Assembly (NCBI GenBank): GCA_023418705.1
Contig: JAEZYZ010000240.1
Span: 1 to 8,994, forward strand
DNA from: Pseudomonadota bacterium
GTDB taxonomy: Bacteria; Myxococcota_A; Polyangia; Polyangiales; Polyangiaceae
Length of the DNA: 8,994 bases
Reading direction: 5' to 3'
Below, in pieces: positions 5,163-8,994 of the stretch. A program made the position numbers and the translations under genes. Under the pieces are notes generated by a model, which was given only the letters and a program-made list of their open reading frames with translations, had not been told where the DNA came from and did no database searches. Within the stretch, counting starts at the first letter, position 1. Each line of letters starts with the position of its first letter.

Positions 5163-6851
5163 CTAGGGGTTTTCGAAAGGATTCTCGGTATCGAGCCGCC
5201 GGGTAGGTTTACGTGTGGCGGGCGGCAGCTCACCGGGCTGCGGGGACGCCGGGGTGGTCGCAGGTGAGGTGGGCTCGCTCGGTGTCGCGCGCACGGTCGG
5301 CCCGGGGCGGCGCGGGATGGGTGCGGGTCGCTCGGGCTCCGGCGCGTCGGCCTTGGCGAGCGCCAGGGAGATGGCCTGAGACCGATCGAAGCGCACGGCC
5401 TGCGAGTTGGGCGCGTAGCCTGGCGCCGTGGCGGTGATGACATGCGTGCCGTCGTCCGGAAGCACCGTCAACACGTAGGGGTTGGGCAGCGCTTCGCCGT
5501 CGTCGATGCGCAGCTCCGCATTGGCGGGGGTCGCCCGGATGGTGACGACGATCTTTTCCTGGCGCGGAGGCTCGGGCGACGGCGCGGGCGCTGTCTTCAC
5601 CTCGGCTTCGGAGGTGACGGCCGGCTGCGGCAAGGTCTCTTGCCCCTTGCGGCCAAGCCAGACGGCGGCGAGGGTGGCGATCCCGAGCGCGCCGATCGCG
5701 ACGGCCCCGAACAACCCGGCCCGGCGAGCGGGGCTGCGGCGCTGGCTCGCCAGCGTGCCCCCCGACAGCGTCCCCTCGCTCGGGAGCGTGGTGCTGACGG
5801 CGTCGTCGCTCTGCACCTCCTCCGACGGCGGGGACTGGACCATCGTGTCGCCGGCGTCGAGGGCGGCGATGGCGTCACCGATCCGCTTGTTGCGGGCGGC
5901 GATCGTTTCAGTAAGTGCCGCGTTGATGGCCTGCCCGATCTGCGCCTCCGTCACCGAGATGCCGGTGGAGTGCAGGAAGCGGTCGAGGTCGGCCCGCATC
6001 TCCTCCGCCGTCTGGTAGCGGGCGTCCCGCTCCTTGGTGAGGGCGCGCAGGATGATCCGCTCGAGCTCCTCGGGGAATTCCGGATCGAGCTGGCGCGGCG
6101 GCGTCGTCTCCGCCTCGAGGATCTTGTACATCGTGGACAGCGCGTCTGCGCCGTGGAAGGCCCGCTGCCCCAGGGTCGCCTCGTAGAGCACGCAACCGAG
6201 CGCGAACACGTCGACCCGCCGATCGATGTCTTTGGAGGTGACCTGCTCGGGCGCCATGTAGCTGAGCTTGCCCTTCACCTCGCCCGTCTCCGTCGGGCGG
6301 TGCAGCTGCCCCTGCGCCTTGGCGACCCCGAAGTCTGCCACCTTGACCTGGCCGCTCGCCGAAATCAGGACGTTTTGTGGGGAAACGTCGCGGTGCACGA
6401 CGTTGAGCGCGGAGCCGTCGATGTCCGTCAGCTCGTGGGCTGCGTGCAGGCCCGAACAAACGAGGCTCACGATCCGCACGGCCAGGGGCACCTCGAGCTT
6501 GCGATCGGGCCGGGCCTGGAGGAGCTCATACAGCGAGCCGCCGTTCGACCACTCCATGACGAGGTAGGCGACGCCGCGATCCTGACCGAGCTCGTAGATG
6601 CCGCAGACGTTCGGGTGCTGGATACCAGCGGCAATGCGCGCCTCGTCGACGAACGCCCGCTCGAACTCCGGGTCCGCCGCCTGGTTCTCGCGGATGGCGG
6701 TCTTGACGGCGACGAGCCGCTGAACCGTCGCACCTACGCGCCTTGCCGCCCACACGCGACCCATGGCACCCTCGCCAATGGCGACCAGGAGCTGGTAGTG
6801 TCCGAGAACGTCGCCGGGCGAGAGCTGAGGAGGGGTCTTCGTTGATGACAC
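5163..6851 (-). CDS. Transmembrane Hanks-type Ser/Thr protein kinase with PEGA ectodomain
   Basis: A 562-residue kinase. The kinase domain spans about residues 19-293: glycine loop GEGAMG (26-31), VAVK with Lys50, alpha-C Glu70 (DEARIAAG), HRDVSPQN with catalytic Asp155 and Asn160, DFG with Asp173, and APE at 200-202. All core residues are present. The usual Lys of HRDLKPEN is Ser157, a variant seen in many myxobacterial kinases. Activation-loop threonines Thr187 and Thr189 are possible phosphorylation sites. A helical extension (FLHSTGISVTEAQIGQAI, residues 292-309) is shared with the neighbouring kinase. One membrane helix (about 378-399) leads to a Pro-rich spacer, a PEGA domain (about 433-500) and a Pro/Thr/Arg-rich outer tail. 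The kinase would face the cytoplasm and the PEGA domain the periplasm. The start is GTG 6851; no ATG lies before the glycine loop and the ribosome binding site is weak. It is followed by the TPR-PEGA gene and is divergent from the second kinase. Confidence 0.93.
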   Translation of the reverse strand: MSSTKTPPQLSPGDVLGHYQLLVAIGEGAMGRVWAARRVGATVQRLVAVKTAIRENQAADPEFERAFVDEARIAAGIQHPNVCGIYELGQDRGVAYLVMEWSNGGSLYELLQARPDRKLEVPLAVRIVSLVCSGLHAAHELTDIDGSALNVVHRDVSPQNVLISASGQVKVADFGVAKAQGQLHRPTETGEVKGKLSYMAPEQVTSKDIDRRVDVFALGCVLYEATLGQRAFHGADALSTMYKILEAETTPPRQLDPEFPEELERIILRALTKERDARYQTAEEMRADLDRFLHSTGISVTEAQIGQAINAALTETIAARNKRIGDAIAALDAGDTMVQSPPSEEVQSDDAVSTTLPSEGTLSGGTLASQRRSPARRAGLFGAVAIGALGIATLAAVWLGRKGQETLPQPAVTSEAEVKTAPAPSPEPPRQEKIVVTIRATPANAELRIDDGEALPNPYVLTVLPDDGTHVITATAPGYAPNSQAVRFDRSQAISLALAKADAPEPERPAPIPRRPGPTVRATPSEPTSPATTPASPQPGELPPATRKPTRRLDTENPFENP

Positions 6852-6871
6852 TAGCGGCCTAACGATATACT
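6842..6871 (+). promoter_or_regulatory. Possible sigma-70-type promoter for rightward transcription
   Basis: TTGATG (6842-6847) and TATACT (6866-6871) are separated by 18 bases, in an AT-richer patch between the divergent kinase genes. Four of six and five of six bases match the housekeeping consensus. Transcription would start near 6878. That would leave the small ORF at 6884 almost leaderless, or supply a leader of about 150 nt for the kinase at 7027. The hexamers overlap the start of the leftward kinase gene, so the two directions could interfere. This is a short pattern match only. Confidence 0.3.
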
Positions 6872-6883
6872 CGTAGAGGTATC

Positions 6884-7030
6884 ATGGCCCAAGAGCGGGA
6901 GCAATCCGGGAGCCTCGCAAAAAAGCTCGGAAGTTTCTTCGACCCGGAAACCTCGCCTACGCTACGAATCCGCCGGTCGCCGGCCGCCTCTTCCAGATCG
7001 TCCAGATCATCCGCCAGGTCATTCAGGTGA
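6884..7030 (+). CDS. Possible 48-residue Ser/Arg-rich leader protein upstream of kinase
   Basis: ATG 6884 is preceded by AGAGG (6875-6879) with four bases between, and the frame stays open for 48 codons. Its TGA (7028-7030) overlaps the GTG start of the downstream kinase as GTGA, an arrangement typical of translational coupling. The product begins MAQEREQSGSLAKKLGSFFD and ends in a basic Ser/Arg stretch (SSRSSRSSARSFR), partly encoded by a nine-base tandem repeat (6992-7000 and 7001-7009). No family is recognised. It may be a real small protein, a regulatory leader peptide or chance. The ribosome binding site and exact stop/start overlap argue for it; short length and low complexity argue against. 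Confidence 0.3.
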   Translation: MAQEREQSGSLAKKLGSFFDPETSPTLRIRRSPAASSRSSRSSARSFR

Positions 7031-8427
7031 ACGTCGCTCGCCCCCCCATGAAGAGTGAATCGCACGGAGGCTTCGCCCCCGGCGGTTTGATAGGGCGCTA
7101 TCGCCTGCTCGCGCCGCTCGCCACCGGCGGCATGGCGTACGTCTGGGCGGCCAAGCCCGAGGGCGCTGGGTTCGCGAAGACCATCGCGCTCAAGCTCGTG
7201 CGCGGAGAGTTCTCCGACGACGAGGAGTACGCGCGCATGTTCATCGACGAGGCGACGGTCGCCGCCGCGGTCCATCACCCCAACGTGTGTGAGACGTACG
7301 AGCTCGGCCGCCACGAAGGCAACCTCTACATGGCGCTCGAGTGGGTCGCCGGCGATTCGCTCGCCGGCGTGCTCCACCAGAACGGCGGGCTCGAGCCGCT
7401 CGACATCGGCATCGCCGCGCGCGTGATCGCGGAGGCCTGTGGCGGGCTGCACGCCGCGCACGAGGCGGTCGGTCCCGACGGCGTGCCGCTCGGGATCGTC
7501 CACCGAGACATTTCGCCGCCGAACATCCTTTTGTCGTTGCACGGCCAGGTGAAGGTCAGCGACTTCGGGATCGCAAAGGCGCGCTACCAGCTGCACGCCA
7601 AGACCCGCACCGGGGAGATCAAGGGCAAGTTCGCTTATCTCGCGCCGGAGCAGATCCTCGCCAAATCGATGGACCGGCGCGCGGACATCTACGCCATGGG
7701 CTGCGTGCTGTACGTGGCCACGCTCGGGCTCAGACCGTTCGGCGGCGGTCCCTTGGCGATGAACAAGATCTTGAGCGGCGACTACAAGCGGCCGTCGCAG
7801 CTCGTGCCGCACTATCCCGAGGAGTTGGAAGCGATCATCGTGCGCGCGTTGCAAAAGGATCCCGCCAATCGCTTCCAGACGGCCGAGGACATGCGCCTGG
7901 CGCTCGAGGCCTTCCTGATGAACGCGGGCCTCGTCGTCGGCACGAGCCAGATCGGCGACATGGTTCGCAAGCGCCTCGCGCCCGAGAAGCGCGAGGCGAT
8001 CGAGAGCCTGCTCAAGAGCAACAAGTTCCTCCCGGACATCCTCGCCTATCAGCTCTTGGACGATGCGCACGGGGACCGCACCCCGACCCCCACCGCCACG
8101 AGCGGGCTTGCCATGCGCCCGGCGGAGTTCTTGAGACCCGCGGTTCGTGACGACACGCCGTCGAAGTCGGGCCAGCGGCAGCGCCCTTCGACGCCCGTCG
8201 TGCGCTACCCGAACTTCAGCACCGCCAGCGCCGCCGCTCAGGCGCAGGCGCCGAAGGGCGCTGCCCGCCCACAGTCGCCGCAACACTTCGAACCGCCGCC
8301 GCAGCCCGCGCGCCCAAGCCGCAGCCCGTCGATCATCCCAGATCGCGGCCGCACGACGCTGCTCGTCGGCATCATCGTCGTGCTCCTGGCGTTCATCGTC
8401 GGGCTGCTGGTAGCGCCGCCGTTCTAA
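7027..8427 (+). CDS. Tail-anchored Hanks-type Ser/Thr protein kinase
   Basis: A 466-residue kinase. The kinase domain spans about residues 25-297: nucleotide loop ATGGMA (32-37), IALK with Lys55, alpha-C Glu75, HRDISPPN with Asp160 and Asn165, DFG with Asp179, and APE at 206-208. The first and third loop glycines are Ala32 and Ala37, unlike the GEGAMG of the neighbouring kinase; the essential Lys, Glu and Asp residues are kept, so activity is expected. Activation-loop Thr192 and Thr194 are possible phosphorylation sites. After the kinase domain comes the same kind of helical extension as in its neighbour (FLMNAGLVVGTSQIGDMV), then a Pro/Ser/Ala-rich linker. A C-terminal hydrophobic helix (about 444-463) has only three residues after it. 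It therefore appears tail-anchored with no outer sensor domain. The start is GTG 7027, overlapping the stop of a possible small ORF; ATG 7048 is an alternative, and neither has a strong ribosome binding site. It is divergent from the kinase ending at 5163. Confidence 0.92.
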   Translation: MNVARPPMKSESHGGFAPGGLIGRYRLLAPLATGGMAYVWAAKPEGAGFAKTIALKLVRGEFSDDEEYARMFIDEATVAAAVHHPNVCETYELGRHEGNLYMALEWVAGDSLAGVLHQNGGLEPLDIGIAARVIAEACGGLHAAHEAVGPDGVPLGIVHRDISPPNILLSLHGQVKVSDFGIAKARYQLHAKTRTGEIKGKFAYLAPEQILAKSMDRRADIYAMGCVLYVATLGLRPFGGGPLAMNKILSGDYKRPSQLVPHYPEELEAIIVRALQKDPANRFQTAEDMRLALEAFLMNAGLVVGTSQIGDMVRKRLAPEKREAIESLLKSNKFLPDILAYQLLDDAHGDRTPTPTATSGLAMRPAEFLRPAVRDDTPSKSGQRQRPSTPVVRYPNFSTASAAAQAQAPKGAARPQSPQHFEPPPQPARPSRSPSIIPDRGRTTLLVGIIVVLLAFIVGLLVAPPF

Positions 8428-8493
8428 GGGCGCGCGTCCTCGAGCTTCGCTTGCTCATCGGGGAGGTCGCGGACCATCGCGAGCGCGAGCTCT

Positions 8494-8519
8494 GGGAACG
8501 CCGGTTTCCCTTTAATATT
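8494..8519 (+). terminator. Candidate intrinsic terminator after the tail-anchored kinase
   Basis: GGGAA (8494-8498) pairs with TTCCC (8506-8510) around a short GC-rich loop, followed directly by TTTAATATT (8511-8519). The site lies 67 bases beyond the kinase stop. The stem is short (five base pairs, perhaps six with a bulge) and the T-run is interrupted, so it would be modest in strength. Position and T-richness in an otherwise GC-rich region support it. Confidence 0.4.
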
Positions 8520-8534
8520 CGCGCTGTTCGTAGC

Positions 8535-8586
8535 TGCCCGAATTGGGCAACGCGCACCCTGATCGAGCAAGCTTGCTCGAATTGAG
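8535..8586. promoter_or_regulatory. Dyad cluster upstream of right lectin gene, possible enhancer sites
   Basis: Two similar quasi-palindromes, CCCGAATTGGG (8537-8547) and CTCGAATTGAG (8576-8586), start 39 bases apart. The first extends to TGCCC-N5-GGGCA (8535-8549). Between and overlapping them is a perfect 18-base palindrome, TCGAGCAAGCTTGCTCGA (8563-8580). The cluster lies about 140-190 bp upstream of the -24/-12 element at 8725, a typical position for sites bound by sigma-54 enhancer-binding proteins. Which dyad is the binding site, or whether any is, cannot be decided from one copy. Confidence 0.4.
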
Positions 8587-8624
8587 AAGCGCACGGACAA
8601 CCTGCCGAACGGTGTGTCGCTGTG

Positions 8625-8698
8625 CGGGGGACACCCCCGTTCGTTGCGCAAAAACTCGGAAATTTTGGCCCCATTTCTGCGAGAGGTCTTGGCGCCAA
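8625..8698. promoter_or_regulatory. Further dyads just upstream of right lectin promoter
   Basis: CGGGGG-ACA-CCCCCG (8625-8639) is a perfect six-base-pair stem with a three-base loop. GAAAT (8659-8663) and ATTTC (8673-8677) form a dyad in an AT-richer patch. TTGGCGCCAA (8689-8698) is a perfect ten-base palindrome about 27 bp upstream of the -24 element. Each could be an operator or a DNA-bending region. Short GC dyads are expected by chance here, so confidence is low. Confidence 0.25.
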
Positions 8699-8724
8699 CG
8701 GTTTGATGACCGCGCTTCCGACGT

Positions 8725-8741
8725 TTGGCACGCGAGCTGCA
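8725..8741 (+). promoter_or_regulatory. Candidate sigma-54 (-24/-12) promoter of right lectin gene
   Basis: The sequence TTGGCACGCGAGCTGCA matches the RpoN consensus TTGGCACG-N4-TTGCW except for C in place of the first T of the -12 block. The GG (8727-8728) and GC (8739-8740) are exactly 10 bases apart. The GC lies 38 bases before the start codon, predicting transcription from about 8752 with a leader near 26 nt. The left lectin gene has a matching element 40 bases before its start. Sigma-54 promoters need an ATP-dependent activator, which fits the dyads found upstream. Confidence 0.6.
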
Positions 8742-8777
8742 CTGGACCCCCGCGAACCGGAGGACGCGAGGTAACGA

Positions 8778-8994
8778 ATGAAGAAAATCGGATTGAGCAC
8801 AATGGTCGGGTTGGTGGCAGTCGGTTGTTATGGGACGGACGTCGGCGATGAAGATTTCGGGACCGCGTCGCAGGCCGTGGTTGCCGGCGAGACGTATCGC
8901 CTGGTCAACGTGCACGCCAACAAGTGCCTGGACGTGGCGGGCGCCAGCACGAGCAACGGCGCCAACATCAACCTCTGGTCCTGCAACGGCGGCG
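8778..8994 (+). CDS. Ricin-type lectin lipoprotein, 5' part (copy B, runs off right end)
   Basis: From ATG 8778 the protein begins MKKIGLSTMVGLVAVGC, a lipoprotein-type signal with Cys17 in AVGC. An acidic tether follows (about residues 18-29, including DVGDEDFGTA), then the same mature sequence as the left-hand copy: YRLVNVHANKCLDVAG and NLWSCNG, the start of a RICIN beta-trefoil. GAGG at 8768-8771, six bases upstream, supports the start. Seventy-two codons lie within the window and the rest is missing, so full length and any extra domain are unknown. Leader and tether are clearly related to copy A but diverged, while DNA from codon 31 on is identical. Expression is probably driven by the -24/-12 element at 8725. 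The sugar ligand is unknown; surface attachment is inferred. Confidence 0.8.
   Translation, partial: MKKIGLSTMVGLVAVGCYGTDVGDEDFGTASQAVVAGETYRLVNVHANKCLDVAGASTSNGANINLWSCNGG
8868..8994 (+). repeat. Terminal inverted repeat, right copy (127 bp, exact)
   Basis: This is the right-hand partner of the exact inverted repeat at 1-127. It begins inside the lectin gene at the TCG codon of Ser-Gln-Ala-Val-Val and runs to the last base of the window. The sequence just before it (encoding FGTA here, YGTS in the left copy) is similar but not identical, so the boundary marks where two related genes stop being identical. Confidence 0.97.

Noticed and set aside
4155..5267. A 370-codon plus-strand frame opposite the TPR-PEGA gene
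   Set aside because: The minus-strand protein has a signal peptide, TPR, PEGA and membrane segments, while this frame has none and extends into the kinase gene on the other strand.
5442..6845. A 467-codon plus-strand frame opposite the PEGA kinase
   Set aside because: It is antisense to a kinase with every catalytic motif intact, and its product has no recognisable motifs. It is a shadow frame from GC-rich codon use.
6859..8286. A 475-codon minus-strand frame opposite the tail-anchored kinase
   Set aside because: Same reason: the sense strand encodes a complete kinase, and the antisense product is low-complexity Arg/Val/Leu/Asp-rich.

Overview
The window is high-GC DNA that most likely comes from a myxobacterium (Myxococcota, probably the Polyangia/Sorangiineae side). 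The grounds are a MYXO-CTERM-type C-terminal sorting signal, Gly/Thr-rich linkers in exported lipoproteins, two Hanks-type Ser/Thr kinases with HRDxSP catalytic loops, and PEGA-domain proteins. No rRNA, tRNA, CRISPR array or transposase is visible. Nothing here was checked against a database.

Layout from left to right. (1) Positions 1-223, minus strand: the 5' part of a ricin-type (beta-trefoil) lectin lipoprotein running off the left end. (2) 224-943: about 720 bp with no convincing gene. It holds a sigma-54-like promoter for the lectin, a phased TTGGG repeat and a strong GC hairpin. (3) 944-3927, plus strand: an overlapping two-gene unit. The first gene encodes a lipoprotein resembling a type 1 periplasmic binding protein, the second an exported S1-family serine protease with a MYXO-CTERM tail. 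(4) 3928-4064: a short convergent gap with hairpins. (5) 6851-4065, minus strand: a membrane Ser/Thr kinase with a PEGA ectodomain, followed 21 bp later by a periplasmic TPR-PEGA protein. (6) 6852-7026: a divergent control region with a possible 48-codon ORF. (7) 7027-8427, plus strand: a second, tail-anchored Ser/Thr kinase. (8) 8428-8777: a regulatory region with a candidate terminator, several dyads and a second sigma-54-like promoter. (9) 8778-8994, plus strand: the 5' part of a second ricin-type lectin lipoprotein running off the right end.

The most striking feature is the symmetry of the ends. The first 127 bases are the exact reverse complement of the last 127, so two lectin genes point outwards with DNA-identical mature parts and different leader peptides. 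Both have a -24/-12 promoter-like element at almost the same distance from the start codon. A repeat of exactly 127 bp at both tips also matches a contig cut at a k=127 assembly-graph node. The copies look like real paralogues, but the repeat's full length, and whether the segment can invert, cannot be read from this window.

A plausible reading is a cell-envelope region: surface lectins under nitrogen/development-type sigma-54 control, an envelope sensor-like lipoprotein coupled to a surface protease, and two kinases that could carry envelope signals inward. The functional links are inference from neighbourhood only.
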